A stretch of 64,000 bases of DNA from Rapana venosa (GCA_028751875.1 CM054157.1:1444246-1508245), one strand, 5' to 3'. Positions 32,295-44,925 are shown, counted from the stretch's first letter. The notes: generated by a model not told the origin, from the sequence alone. Translations and numbers: made by a program.

Positions 32295-32851
32295 TTAACC
32301 CTTTCAGTACCAGAAGCAGAAGTGCTTCCCTAGTGCCAAGAAATCCTGAAGAAATGAAGACCATAACTGTAAACAAAAAACTGCATGCAAAAATTAAGAA
32401 ATAAAGCAAGATTTACATATTTTGGAAAGAAAATAAATAGGGATTTTGAACCTGGGTTTATTTTTCAATTCTGTTGATTGCAAAAACCATTTTCGGCATG
32501 CAGAAATAAAATAACTGCAGGATGTCAGCTGACAGCACTGGGGAAGCAGTTCAATCAAATAGGCTGCCAGCATACAGCCTGACAGCTTTGTTTGATTGTT
32601 TGAGACTGTGTTATAGTCCCAGCAGAGTTATCTGATTTAGGAACAGTGGTCACATGTCATCCCACTTTGGCGCTGTGGGCCACCCCAAAAAGTACAACTC
32701 TTGAAGCAACAGTGCAAGGCCTGGCATACACAAGAGTACTGTGCAAGTCTGAGCTCAAGTCATAATTATAATTATATGCTAGACTAACAGCATTGGGGGA
32801 AGCAGTTTAAATAGAAGTCAACAGACAGCTTCTAAGTACTGAAAGAGTTAT
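32295..32851. mobile_element. TTAA-type MITE, piggyBac-like
   Basis: The left end is TTAACCCTTTCAGTACCAGA. The right end read inward is ATAACTCTTTCAGTACTTAG, a terminal inverted repeat of about 20 bp with few mismatches. The left TSD is TTAA and the right is TTAT (one change). The 557 bp contain no ORF; an internal block 'gggaagcagttcaatcaaat' recurs near the right end. Confidence 0.7.
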
Positions 32852-33654
32852 GCAGAGAGTGGCATGTTACCCTATAAGATGCATTTTAAAATTATGTCAG
32901 TATACTTTCATATGTATTACATGTAATCTCAAATGAACATTGTTTTATCTTTTTTCTTATAATCTTGAGAGTAGATAATGGAGTGTTGCTTTAATCCAAT
33001 TTGGTATTTTCAAGTTAGCTCACCAAGTTGTCCTACACTGCTGTCAAAATGATTTCATGATGATTTGTGTATATGTCATCCAATCACTTGTTCTCTGTCA
33101 AGTCATGTGATCAGCTGTTTTTCTTTGAGAAAGAGTTCCCTACAATCACATAATTGGTGCTATCCTACTTGGTTTTGTTGTTGTTTGTTTTTTTACAGGC
33201 GTTTCAGTTTGGGAGATAAGGATTTAGGTAACAAAAAAAAAGACGATAATAATATGCTGAGAAAAGTCATTAATATGCCTTGAACAGATTAGGTGGAAAA
33301 ATGAATTGATGCATATGCAGGACTGGAAAACTATCCATGACCAGTAGCATTAGGTACAAATTCTATATCTTTAAAAGTCATTTGCTCATTTCTTGTAAAT
33401 GATATAAATATATCAACATACCTCATACCAAACACATACATATACACCCACACAGTTTTGGTATCTTTCCATATGGTTTTATTCCATTTTGTAAAAATGA
33501 ATTTTGTAACGTGATTCCTGTTTAAATAATTTCAAACAAAACTTGGTCATCTTCATACTCTTTGCATTCACCATGTTGCATATTAAAATATCTAATTTTT
33601 GTAGATTTAATGACATTATGTGTGTTGATGTTTTGTTTTGTTATTTTGGTCGTT

Positions 33655-34020
33655 CTTTGGCTAAATCTCGAAGGTGACATTTTTGCATATACGACCATTT
33701 TTTCCCACTGTTGAGGCAGCTGCATTATGACTTTGGGGGATACAGTTGGAAATTGAACTTACCAGTTTTGCCAGGACAGTGGGAGATACCTCTTTGCTCT
33801 TTTCGATTTTCAACAGTCGTGGGTTTTTTGTTGATGTGCACAAGTCCTTAAGCACACAGGTCCAATTGGTTTAGAGTTTCCTCTGAAAGACTTGATATTC
33901 ACTTCACTATTTCTGTCAAATTGGAAAGAAAGGGCAAGGCTAAGAATCAAGCCCAGAGCCTCATGGTCTACTTGTTAGGCAGGTGAACATCTAGACCCTC
34001 CTGCCACCTTCCTTTCTGCT
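33655..34020 (-). mobile_element. SINE family A, variant-head copy
   Basis: Collinear with 7340-7740: 'ctaaatctcgaaggtgac', 'aggcagctgcattatgactt', 'ggaaagaaagggcaaggcta', 'tctacttgttaggcaggtga' and the inverted tRNA-like head ending 'ctcctgccacc'. Confidence 0.6.
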
Positions 34021-34353
34021 TGATGACATGAATCATTTAGAAAGAGAAAACAAAAAGCGCATCTCCCAAGGCATACATTATCAGCTATTTTAAGTTATGA
34101 ACACACACGCTTTCATCACACATGTGTATGCATTATGTTTACATGTATCTTTGCATTGTTTTGATTTATAAGAAAGAAGTTACTTCTTGTTACAAACAGA
34201 TTTGTAGAATCTTTCTTTAAACATTTTTTAGCATGGATATTTGTTTGAGTGTATAATTGATGTTACTGATTGTAACTATTCTAAAATTGAAATCTGTTCT
34301 AAAGTTGGTTTTAAAAATTAAATTTTTTCACATCAGCCTGTCATACTCTCGAT

Positions 34354-34446
<93 letters not shown>
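34354..34446. repeat. (GT)n microsatellite
   Basis: About 45 GT units with one GC interruption. Confidence 0.97.
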
Positions 34447-34449
<3 letters not shown>

Positions 34450-35215
34450 ACAGGGGTTCTGTTCAAAGAAATATGTCAATACAGGGGTTCAGTTCAAAGA
34501 ATATATGTTAATACAGGGGTTCAGTTCAAAGAAATATGTTAATACAGGGGTTCATTTCTAAAGAATATGTGTTATTACAAGGTTCAGTTCAAAGGAATTT
34601 GTTAATACAGGGTTTCAGTTCAAAGGAATATGTGTGAATACAGGGTTTCAGTTCAAAGGAATATGTGTTAATACAGGGTTTCAGTTCAAAGGAGTAATTA
34701 TGTGTTCATACAGGGTTTCAGTTCAAAGGAATATGTGTTAATACAGGGTTTCAGTTCAAAGGAGTAATTATGTGTTCATACAGGGTTCAATTCAAAAGAA
34801 ATGTGTCAATACAAAGGTTATGTTCAAAGGCATGTGTTAACACAGGGCCTCAGTTCAAAGGAATATATGTTGATATGGGAGTTCAGGTCAAAGAAACATC
34901 TGTTAGTTCAGAGTGATATCTGTGGTGCAGGAGCTCAGTTCAAAGGAATTTCTATCAATACAGTGGTTCAGTTCAAAGGTATGTTTGTTAATACAGAAAT
35001 TCAGTTCAAAGGAATATTTGCTTGTACATGGGTTCACCACAACAGATTTAGTTGTTAATACAGAGGTTCATTTCAAAGGAATATCTGTAAATACTGGGGT
35101 TCAGTTCAAAGAAAAATGTGTTAATACAGGATTCAGTTCAAAGGAATATGTCAGTATAGAGGTTCATTTCAAAGGAATATCTGTTGGTACAGGAATTCAG
35201 CTGAAAAGAAAATGG
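34447..35215. repeat. About 33-bp minisatellite
   Basis: Some 23 degenerate units of the type 'aatacagggtttcagttcaa' plus 'aggaatatgtgtt'. One compound unit of two (about 63 bp, ending 'ggagtaattatgtgttcat') is repeated exactly near 34640-34780. The array runs directly from the (GT)n tract. Confidence 0.88.
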
Positions 35216-35700
35216 GTCGCTAATGTCCATCTTTGTAGACGAAGATAATGCCAGCTATGGTAAATGTCTTGATACCCAGCAGGGAGAGAGAAATAGGCGT
35301 TGCTAGGCTTGACTTGCCCAAGACACTCAGCATGAAAATTTCAGTGTAATGCTCAAGGACTCTTCAGGAAGTAAAGGGAAGAAGACAAGACGATAAGGCT
35401 TCAGCTAAAAAATGTCTCTGTCCATGCACAACTTTCATGAGCCCTATTAGCTTGTCAATAATACATTTAAAAGTGGGTGTATCTCTGTAATAATATATTT
35501 ATCAGCTGACATCAAGCTGATGTTGTGCAATCTAGATGACAAAACAGCCAATAACCAGAAGTTATTGATAGCATTATACAGATCTAGAGCGCTCTATTAA
35601 ACAACTTTTTGAGATAAAGGTGTTTTTTGTGGCGCATGGTTAGTTTGTTAGTATCTCAAAGCAAAATCTCGGCACGAGAAATTTGGCACTGACGGTCCCA

Positions 35701-38700
35701 CTAAGCATCCATACCTGTGAAGAAGACTGCTGTTGTAGGGTGAGCAATCTTTTTCTTAACATTATCCTTCACAGGGGATCGCACCCTCCTGAAGGGAATG
35801 GCAATGATGGTGATGCATGTGTCACTTGGGGTCCTGCAAAGTATTACATCATCCTGTGCTCTCCTGGATTTGGTCGTCTGCATTTGACCTTGCCCTGATG
35901 TGCTGGGTGCAGATTCCTCAAGTGTCTTCTTTGTTTTAAACGGCTCCTCTTCAAGTTGTGATGGGTCTTTGTCATGCAACCCCTGATTTAAATCCTTTTG
36001 AAATCTTGGTGGTTCTGTTAAGGCTTGTACAAATGGCTCTTTGTCAGATTCTTTCTCTGGTGGAACGTCTTCTGGCGGCTTTGTGATTTTTTCAGATTTC
36101 TTTTCTACTGGAAAGTCTTCTGGTGTTATTTTTTCAGATTTCTCTATTGGAAAGTCTTCTGGTGTGATTTTTTCGGAATCCTTCTCTTGTGGAAAGTCTT
36201 CTGGTGTGATTTTTTCGGATTCCTTCTCTGGTGGAAAGTCTTCTGGTTTTGTGATTTTTTCGGATTCCTTCTCTGCTGGAAAGTCTTCTGGTTTTGTGAT
36301 TTTTTCGGATTCCTTCTCTTGTGGAAAGTCTTCTGGTGTGATTTTTTCAGATTCCTTCTCTGGTGGAAAGTCTTCTGGTTGTTTTGTGATTTTTTCAGAT
36401 TCCTTCTCTGGTGGAAAGTCTTCTGGTTGTTTTTTGATTTTTTCAGATTCCTTCTCTGGTGGAAAATCTGATGGCTTTGAGATTTTTTCAGATTCCTTCT
36501 CTGGTGGAAAGTCATCTGGTTTTGTCATTTTTTCAGTTTCCTTCTCTGTTGGAAAGTCTTCTGGTGTGATTTTTTCAGATTCCCTCTCTGTTGGAAAGTC
36601 TTCTGGTGTGATTTTTTCAGATGCCTTCTCTGGTGGAACGTCTTCTGGTATGATTTTTTCAGATTCCCTCTCTGGTGGAACGTCTTCTGGTGTGATTTTT
36701 TCAGGTTCCTTCTCTGGTGGAAAGTCTTCTGATGGCTTTGAGATGCTTTCAGATTCCTTCTCTGGTGGAACGTCTTCTGGTGTGATTTTTTCAGACTCCT
36801 TCTCTGGTGGAAAGTCTTCTGATGGCTTTGTAAGTTCTTCAGATTCCTGCTCTGTTGAGAAATCTGCGGGTGGTTTTGTGGGTTTTTCAAGCACCTTCTC
36901 TGTTAAAAAATCCATTGGTTTTGTGCTATTTATAGGTTCCTTCTGCACTGAAAAATCTGCTGGTGCTTTTGTGGTTGTGTCTTTAGCCAGTTCTTTTGAG
37001 ATTGTTTCATCCATGGGCAGCTCTTCACCACTTTTTTCTGTTGGGGAACTTTCATCAAGGTGTGGTATGGGTTCTTTTCCTTCTGTTTCAACTCTGGTTA
37101 TTACTTCATCCATTTTGTCTTTAGAAGAATGCTCACATGTTTTTGTGACCGTGTCCTCTATGGGTAGTTTTTCATTTGTCTTCTCTGGGGACGGTTTTTC
37201 TTTGCTTTCTCCTAGTGGCAAATTGACAGATAAGTCCTCACATTTGACAGAAAATTCTTCAGGTGTTTTTGCTTGTGCATATATTTTTGCTGACTGTAGA
37301 CATAAAGGATTGCGTTCAAATGGTGAAACTGAACCGTCCTCATTTCCAGCTTCTGAATCCTCTAGTTCTGAGGTATAAGACTCCAAATGACATTGAACTC
37401 CCAAGGATGCTGTGTCTGGTGCTGCATCTGACGACGACTCTTCATATTTTTGATCATCCTGTGTTTTTTGTTGTTGTATCTCTATTTCTGTGGATTTTAT
37501 TTCTTGGGGTGTTTCTTCTTTAAGAGGTAGTTCTGAGGGAATTCCTTTTTGAGGTTCTGTTTCTTCAGGAGCATTTTCTAAGGGTGTAAACTGTTCTTTC
37601 AAAAATGCTTCAGTGGGTTGTTTTCCACAAAGGTTTTTTTCAGTTTGAAGAATTTCTGCAAGTTCATCATCCTCTGTTCCTTTTGCCCCATGAAGCACTT
37701 CTGATATGTTTGAGGGTTGCTGGAGGTCAAGAATTTCTTCTAGGGATTTTTTTGCTGGTGTTCCTTTATATTCAGTATTGATTTCAGTGGGAAGTTCTTC
37801 CAATAGGTCTTCTGACTCAGCATGCACTTTCATAGGTAGTTGTTTGGGCTGTTCTTGTTGTTCCTCCTCTGGTGGTATTTGTTTTATCATTTCTTTGGGC
37901 ACTTCTTGTATCCCCTGGTCCTCTTCTGGTGATATTTGTTTTGTCATTTGTTCATATACCTCTTGAAGAGGTTCGTGTTCCTCTTCTGGTAATATTTGAG
38001 CTGTTATTTGTTCAGGTAATTCTTGTAAAAGTCCCTGTTCTTCCTCTGGTAATATTTGTGTTCTCATTTCTTCAGGTGTTTCTATTAATTTGTCCTTTTC
38101 ATCAGGTGTTTCTGTCTGAATGAAAGTCTCTGCAGTTTGGAGTCCTGGAATTATGTCATAGTAGTTTCCAACCTCTTTGTTGACACTTTCGATACTAGTG
38201 TCTAACACGTCGAATTCACTTTGAACACCCACAGAATGTCCTTGTACTGATCCCTGTTCCTCCTCTGGTAGCATTTGTGTTGTCATTCCTTCAGGTAGTT
38301 CTTGTACTGGTCCCTGTTCCTCCTCTGGTAATATTTGTGTTGTCATTCCTTCAGGTAGTTCTTGTACTGGTCCCTGTTCCTCCTCTGGTAATATTTGTGT
38401 TGTCATTCCTTCAGGTAGTTCTTGTACTGGTCCCTGTTCCTCCTCTGGTAATATTTGTGTTGTCATTCCTTCAGGTAGTTCTTGTACTGGTCCCTGTTCC
38501 TCCTCTGGTAATATTTGTGTTGTCATTCCTTCAGGTAGTTCTTGTACTGGTCCCTGTTCCTCCTCTGGTAATATTTGTGTTGTCATTCCTTCAGGTAGTT
38601 CTTGTACTGGTCCCTGTTCCTCCTCTGGTAATATTTGTGTTGTCATTCCTTCAGGTAGTTCTTGTACTGGTCCTGTTCCTCCTCTGGTAATATTTGTGTT

Positions 38701-41700
38701 GTCATTCCTTCAGGTAGTTCTTGTACTGGTCCCTGTTCCTCCTCTGGTAATATTTGTGTTGTCATTCCTTCAGGTAGTTCTTGTACTGGTCCCTGTTCCT
38801 CCTCTGGTAATATTTGTGTTGTCATTCCTTCAGGTAGTTCTTGTACTGGTCCCTGTTCCTCCTCTGGTAATATTTGTGTTGTCATTCCTTCAGGTAGTTC
38901 TTGTAGCAGTCCCTGTTCCTCCTCTGGTAATATTTGTGTTGTCATTCCTTCAGGTAGTTCTTGTACTGGTCCCTGTTCCTCCTCTGGTAATATTTGTGTT
39001 GTCATTCCTTCAGGTAGTTCTTGTAGCAGTCCCTGTTCCTCCTCTGGTAATATTTGTGTTGTCATTCCTTCAGGTAGTTCTTGTAGCAGTCCCTGTTCCT
39101 CCTCTGGTAATATTTGTGTTGTCATTCCTTCAGGTAGTTCTTGTACTGGTCCCTGTTCCTCCTTTGGTAATATTTGTGTTGTCATTCCTTCAGGTAGTTC
39201 TTGTAGCAGTCCCTGTTCCTCCTCTGGTAATATTTGTGTTGTCATTCCTTCAGGTAGTTCTTGTAGCAGTCCCTCCTCAGGTAATATTTGTGTTATCATT
39301 TCTGTGGGTGTTTCTAATAATTTGTCTTCTTCATCAAGTGTTTCTGTCTGCATGAAAGACTCTGCAGTTTGGAGTCCTGGAATTATGTCATGGCAATTTC
39401 CAACCCCTTTGCTGACACTTTCAATTCTAGTGTCAAACACGTTGACTTCACTTTGAACACCCACAGACTGCCTCTCTATGCTACATGAGTGCCTAGAACA
39501 TCTGCTCCAGGTTAAACCTGTGCTGATATCTCTAACTATTTCTGAACCGACTCGACTTGGTTTTTTGGACTTTGCTTCTTCAGGTTTATCCCCCAGGGCT
39601 TCTTCTTTGTTTAACTGTTCATAGTGTATCCCCATGTCTGTTTCTGGTGTGGTTTGGGATTGAACAACTGCCTCCTCCATTTGAAAAGTTTCTTGAAATT
39701 CTTTGTCAATGGCATTGTCTGTCTCTTTTTCACTGCCATCAATGACAAAAGTGAAGTCCTCTTCCATTTGCTGCCCTTGATCCTGAGGAGTTCTGCAAAT
39801 TTCCCCTTCCTCCACTTGTCCTTCATCAAGGGGCAGGTCTGCAAACAGTTCCTCAAAGTCTCCTTCGAATGGTTCTGTCTGCACCTCTTTGTCCTCTTGT
39901 GCTTCTAGAGGAATTTCTACCAGAGCTTTTAAGGGCATTTCTTCCTGAGCTTCTATGGGTATTTCTATCTGAGCTTCTGTGGGCATTTCTATCTGAGCTT
40001 TTATGGGAATTTCCTCCTGAGCTTCTATGGGCATTTCTTCCTGAGCTTCTATGGGCATTTCTTCCTGAGCTTCTATGGGCATTTCTTCCTGAGCTTCTAT
40101 GGGCATTTCTTCCTGAGCTTCTGTGGCCATTTCTTCCTGAACTTGTGTGGGCATTTCTTCTTGAGCTTCTATGGGCATTTCTTCCTGAGCTTCTATGGGC
40201 ATTTCTTCCTGAGCTTCTATGGGCATTTCTTCCTGAGCTTCTGTGGGCATTTCTTCCTGAGCTTCTATAGGCATTTCATCCTGAACTTCTATGGGCATTT
40301 CTTCCTGAGCTTCTATAGGCATTTCTGCAAGAACTTCTATGGACATTTCTACCTGAAGTATTATGGGAATATCTAAAAACATTTCTTCCTGAACCTCTAT
40401 GGTAATTTCTTCCTGTGCTTCTATGGGCATTTCTTCCTGTGCTTCTATGGGCATTTCTTCCTGTGCTTCTATGGGCATTTCTTCCTGAACTTCAGCTTCT
40501 ATGGGCATTTCTTCCTGAGCTTCTATGGGCATTTCTACATGACCTTCTATGGGCATTTCTTCCTGAGCTTCTATGGGCATTTCTTCCCGAGCTTCTATGG
40601 GCATTTCTTCCTGAGCTTCTATGGGCATTTCTTCCTGAGCTTCTATGGGCATTTCTTCCTGAGCTTCTATGGGCATTTCTACCTCACCTTCTATGGGCAT
40701 TTCTTCCTGAGCTTCTATGGGCATTTCTTCCCGAGCCTCTATGGGCATTTCTTCCTGTGCTTCTATGGGCATTTCTACCTGACCTTCAGCTTCTATGGGC
40801 ATTTCTACCTGACCTTCAACTTCTATGGGCATTTCTACCTGACCTTCAACTTCTATGGGCATTTCTACCTGACCTTCAGCTTCTATGGGCATTTCTACCT
40901 GACCTTCAACTTCTATGGGCATTTCTACCTGACCTTCAACTTCTATGGGCATTTCTTCCCGAGCCTCTGTGGGCATTTCTTCCTTAGCTTCTATGGGCAT
41001 TTCTTCCTGTGCTTCTATGGGTATTTCTACCTGACCTTCAGCTTCTATGGGCATTTCTACCTGACCTTCAACTTCTATGGGCATTTCTTCCTGAGCTTCT
41101 ATGGGCATATCTACCTGACCTTCAACTTCTATGGGCATTTCTTCCTGAGCTTCTATGGGCATTTCTACCTGAGCTTCTATGGGCATTTCTTCCTGAGCTT
41201 CTATGGGCATTTCTACCTCACCTTCTATGGGCATTTCTTCCCGAGCTTCTATGGGCATTTCTTCCCGAGCCTCTATGGGCATTTCTTCCTGTGCTTCTAA
41301 GGGCATTTCTTCCCGAGCTTCTATGGGCATTTCTACCTGAGCTTCTATGGGCATTTCTTCCTGAGCTTCTATGGGCATTTCTACCTCACCTTCTATGGGC
41401 ATTTCTTCCCGAGCTTCTATGGGCATTTCTTCCCGAGCCTCTATGGGCATTTCTTTCTGTGCTTCTAAGGGCATTTCTTCCCGAGCTTCTATGGGTATTT
41501 CTTCCTGAGCTTCTATGGGCATTTCTACCTCACCTTCTATGGGCATTTCTTCCGACTTCTATGGTATTTCTCCGACCACTCTATGGGCATTTCTCCTGTC
41601 TTCTAAGGGCATTTCTTCCCAAGCTTCTATGGGCATTTCTACCTGAGCTTCTATGGGCATTTCTTCCTGAGCTTCTATGGGCATTTCTACCTCACCTTCT

Positions 41701-44277
41701 ATGGGCATTTCTTCCCGAGCCTCTATGGGCATTTTTTCCTGTGCTTCTATGGGCATTTCTTCCCGAGCCTCTATGGGCATTTCTTCCCGAGCTTCTATGG
41801 GCATTTCTTCCTGAGCTTCTATGGGCATTTCTACCTGAGCTTCTATGGGCATTTCTTCCTGAGCTTTCTTATGGGCATTTCTACTCACCTTCTATGGGCA
41901 TTTCTTCCCGAGCCTCTATGGGCATTTCTTCCTGTGCTTCTAAGGGCATTTCTTCCCGAGCCTCTGTGGGCATTTCTTCCTGTGCTTCTATGGGCATTTC
42001 TTCCTGTGCTTCTATGGGTATTTCTATCTGACCTTCATTATGGGCATTTCTACCTGACCTTCAGCTTCTATGGGTATTTCTACCTGACTTCAGCTTCTAT
42101 GGGCATTTCTACCTGACCTTCAATTCTATGGGCATTTCTTCCGAGCCTCTGTGGGCATTTCTTCCTTAGCTTCTATGGGCATTTCTTCCTGTGCTTCTAT
42201 GGGTATTTCTACCTGACCTTCAGCTTCTATGGGCATTTCTACCTGACCTTCAACCTCTATGGGCATTTCTTCCTGAGCTTCTATGGGCATTTCTACCTGA
42301 CCTTCAGCTTCTATGGGCATTTCTATCTGAGTTTCTCTAGGAATTTTCTCATGAGCTTCTATGGGCATTTCTTCCTGAGCTTCTATGGGCATTTCTTTCT
42401 GAACTTCTATGGGGACATTTAGCTCAGTTTCAGTGGGCATTTCTTCATGAGCTTCTATGGGCATTTCTTCCCGAGCTTCTAAGGGCATTTCTTCCTGAGC
42501 TTCTATGGGTATTACTTCCTGAACTTCTAGGGGCTTTTCTACCTTAACTTCCATGGAAAATTCTTCCTGAGCTTCTATTGGGAATCTTTCCTGAGCTTTT
42601 AAGGGCATTTCTACCTCAGCTTCTGTGGGTATTTCTTCCTGAGCTTCTATGGGCATTTCTTCCTGAGCTTCTATGGGCATTTCTTCCTGAGCTTGTGTGG
42701 GCATTTCTTCCTGAGCTTCAATGGGCATTTCTTCCTGAGCTTCAATGGGTATTTCTTCCTGAGCTTCTATGGGCATTTCTTCCTGAGCTTCAATGGGTAT
42801 TTCTTCCTGAGCTTCTATGGGCTTTCCTTCCTGTACTTCTGTGGGCATTTGTGCTCGTAGTTCTGTGGGCATTTCTTTCCAATCCTCGGTGGGCAGTTCT
42901 TTATGTCCTTCTCTGGGCATTTCTCCCAAGCTTTCTGTAGGCAGTTCTTCCCACTCTAATGTGAACAGTTCTTCCTGTTCTTTGGGCAGCTCTACCCACT
43001 CTTCTGTGAACAGTTCTTCCTGCTCTGTGGGCATTTCTTCCTGTTCCCTTGGCATTTCTTCCTGTTGATCTGTGAACAGTTCTTCCTGCTCTGTGGGCAT
43101 TTCTTCCTGTTCCCTTGGCATTTCTTCCTGTTGTTCTGTGAACAGTTCTTCCTGCTCTGTGGGCATTTCTTCCTGTTCCCTTGGCATTTCTTCCTGTTGA
43201 TCTGTGAACAGTTCTTCCTGCTCTGTGGGCATTTCTTCCTGTTCCCTTGGCATTTCTTCCTGTTGATCTGTGAACAGTTCTTCCTGCTCTGTAAGCATTT
43301 CTTCCTGTTCACTTGGCGTTTCTTCCTGTTGATCCATGAACAGTTCTTCCTGCTCTATGGGCATTTCTTCCCGTTGTTCAGTGGACATTTCTTCTTTCAA
43401 ACGTTCTTCCCATTCTTCCTTCATCATTTGTATATGTTCTGCTAAAATTTCTTCCCGGTTTTCCATTTGCGCGTCTTCCCATTCTTCTTGGAGAATTCCT
43501 TTTGTTTCTTCTGTGGGTATCTGTTGTTCTTCCGAGGGAATCTGTTGCTCTTCCGAGGGAATCTGTTGCTCTTCAGAGGGAATTTGTTGCTCTTCCGAGG
43601 GAATCTGTTGCTCTTCTGAAGGAATCTGTACTTCTTTGGACATCGGTTGCTCTTCTGAAGGAATCTGTTGCTCTTCTAAGGGAATCTGTTGTTCTTCTGA
43701 GGGAATCTGTTGCTCTTCTGAAGGAATCTGTTGCTCTTCTGAAGGAATCTGTTGCTCTTCTGAGGGAATCTGTTGTTCTTCTGTGGACATCGGTTGCTCT
43801 TTTGAGGGAATCTGTTGCTCTTCTGAAGAAATCTGTTGTTCTTCTGTGGGAATCTGTCGCTCTTCTAAGGGAGTCTGTTGCTCTTCTGAAGGAATCTGTT
43901 GCTCTTCTGAAGGAATCTGTTGTTCTTCTGAAGGAATCTGTTGTTCTTCTAAGGGAATCTGTTGTTCTCCTAAGGGAATCCGTTGCTCTTCTAAGGGAAT
44001 CCGTTCTTCTTCTGTGGGCATCTGTTGCTCTTCTGAGGGAATCTGTCGTTCTTCTGAGGGAATCTGTTGCTCTTCTGAGGGAATCTGTTGCTCTTCTAAG
44101 GGAATCTGTTGTTCTTCTGTGGGAACCTGTTGCTCTTCTGTGGGAATATGTTGCTCTCCTAAGGGAATATGTTGCTCTCCCAAGGGAATCTGTTGCTCTC
44201 CCAAGGGAATCTGTTGCTCTTCTGTGGGCATCGGTTGCTCTTCCTGTTTCGACTCCTGAAGTTCATCCTGATCGTAT
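35701..44277 (-). CDS. Giant exon of an acidic P/E/Q-rich repeat protein, frame interrupted by indels
   Basis: On the minus strand a coding exon of about 8.6 kb starts at a good acceptor (polypyrimidine tract, ATAG|ATACG at 44277, phase 2) and ends with TAG at 35701-35703. It encodes a very acidic, presumably disordered protein made of five consecutive repeat families (7, 22, 8, 20 and about 14-17 residues per unit), joined by unique segments such as S-V-G-V-Q-S-E...I-I-P-G-L-Q-T-A-E, which occurs twice. The C-terminus is basic and unique (K-S-R-R-A-Q-D-D, R-S-P-V-K-D-N-V-K-K-K). The frame is broken near 38672 (one C missing from an otherwise exact repeat), 41550-41610, 41868-41890 and 42030-42135. 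Each break is a small departure from a perfect repeat, so base-calling error is a strong alternative to real decay. Upstream exons were not found; they may lie beyond the transposon to the right. I do not recognise the family. Confidence 0.65.
36040..36890 (-). repeat. Coding repeat block 5: E-S-E-K-I-T / P-E-D-F-P-P-E-K units
   Basis: About 20 units of 42-54 bp encode variants of P-P-E-K-E-S-E-K-I-T-P-E-D-F, some with K-P or K-Q-P inserted. Units differ by in-frame steps only. Confidence 0.9.
38240..39295 (-). repeat. Coding repeat block 4: 60-bp / 20-residue array
   Basis: About 17 units encode E-L-P-E-G-M-T-T-Q-I-L-P-E-E-E-Q-G. Successive 60-bp units are nearly identical; the main variant is G-P-V versus G-L-L. 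A single missing C near 38672 shifts the frame. Such homogeneity implies recent expansion or gene conversion. Confidence 0.93.
39900..42840 (-). repeat. Coding repeat block 3: 24-bp / 8-residue array
   Basis: About 120 units encode E-E-M-P-I-E-A-Q with variants (A-R-E, E-G-Q-V, G-E-V). Larger blocks of several units are themselves duplicated, for example around 41150-41310 and 41330-41470. Confidence 0.92.
42960..43400 (-). repeat. Coding repeat block 2: 66-bp / 22-residue array
   Basis: About six units encode E-E-L-F-T-D-Q-Q-E-E-M-P-R-E-Q-E-E-M-P-T (plus E-Q). Heptad-like spacing of hydrophobic residues suggests helical or coiled-coil tendency. Confidence 0.88.
43495..44250 (-). repeat. Coding repeat block 1: 21-bp / 7-residue array
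   Basis: About 35 units encode I-P-S-E-E-Q-Q with L/T/S and G/E variants. A Q-rich start, reminiscent in composition only of involucrin-like repeats. Confidence 0.9.
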
Positions 44278-44319
44278 CTATCATGAAGGAGAAAAAAGAG
44301 CTTGTAAGACAACTTTATC

Positions 44320-44321
44320 AT

Positions 44322-44414
<93 letters not shown>

Positions 44415-44440
44415 AAGACAGAGACAGAGAGAGAGAAGTT
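44320..44440. repeat. (GA)n microsatellite
   Basis: About 55 GA units with small interruptions; on the minus strand it is a (CT)n run about 45 bp upstream of the giant exon's acceptor. Confidence 0.95.
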
Positions 44441-44718
44441 TATTGTGGTAATCTTTTAAGCCCATTCACAGAGGGACAGTGGGAGGGGTACTGGACACAA
44501 AACGTATATCTAACTGAGAAGAAAAATAACAATTCACAACCGCTCAATTAACTCACATAGCGTGGATTCCATATCATGGTTCAACAGCTGCAACAAACAG
44601 ATATTGTAAGCTATGATCTCTGTAATTTTTGTTCTCGAGGAGAGAGATCAATGAACAAAATTTATTGCTGTGAAAGTTTTATATGCCATTCAGAAGCGCG
44701 TGGCGCGAGTTACTGATA

Positions 44719-44925
44719 CAGTCGGGCCGGTTATAAGGGGCTCGGTTATAAGGTACCCCGTTATAAGGAGCAAAAAAAAAATCCCCGATTTACTTTGTTC
44801 TTTGTTATGACTTGCGAAAACTCGGTTATAAGGAGCTCGGTTATACGATACCTCGCTTAAAAGGAGTGAAAAATATTGCCCCAAATCGACCCTGAGCCCG
44901 GTTATAAGGAGTGCGGACTGCACCA
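44719..44925 (+). repeat. Left terminal inverted repeat and subterminal repeats
   Basis: TIR from 44719, with the motif GGTTATAAGG or close variants six to seven times within 200 bp (for example at 44730, 44744, 44758, 44824, 44837 and 44901), probable transposase-binding sites. Confidence 0.8.

Noticed and set aside
36041..43445. Long plus-strand frames opposite the giant minus-strand exon (for example 36041-37378, 40539-41300, 43336-44259)
   Set aside because: They are antisense shadows of in-frame coding repeats; only the minus frame has an acceptor, a unique non-repeat C-terminus and non-repeat segments.
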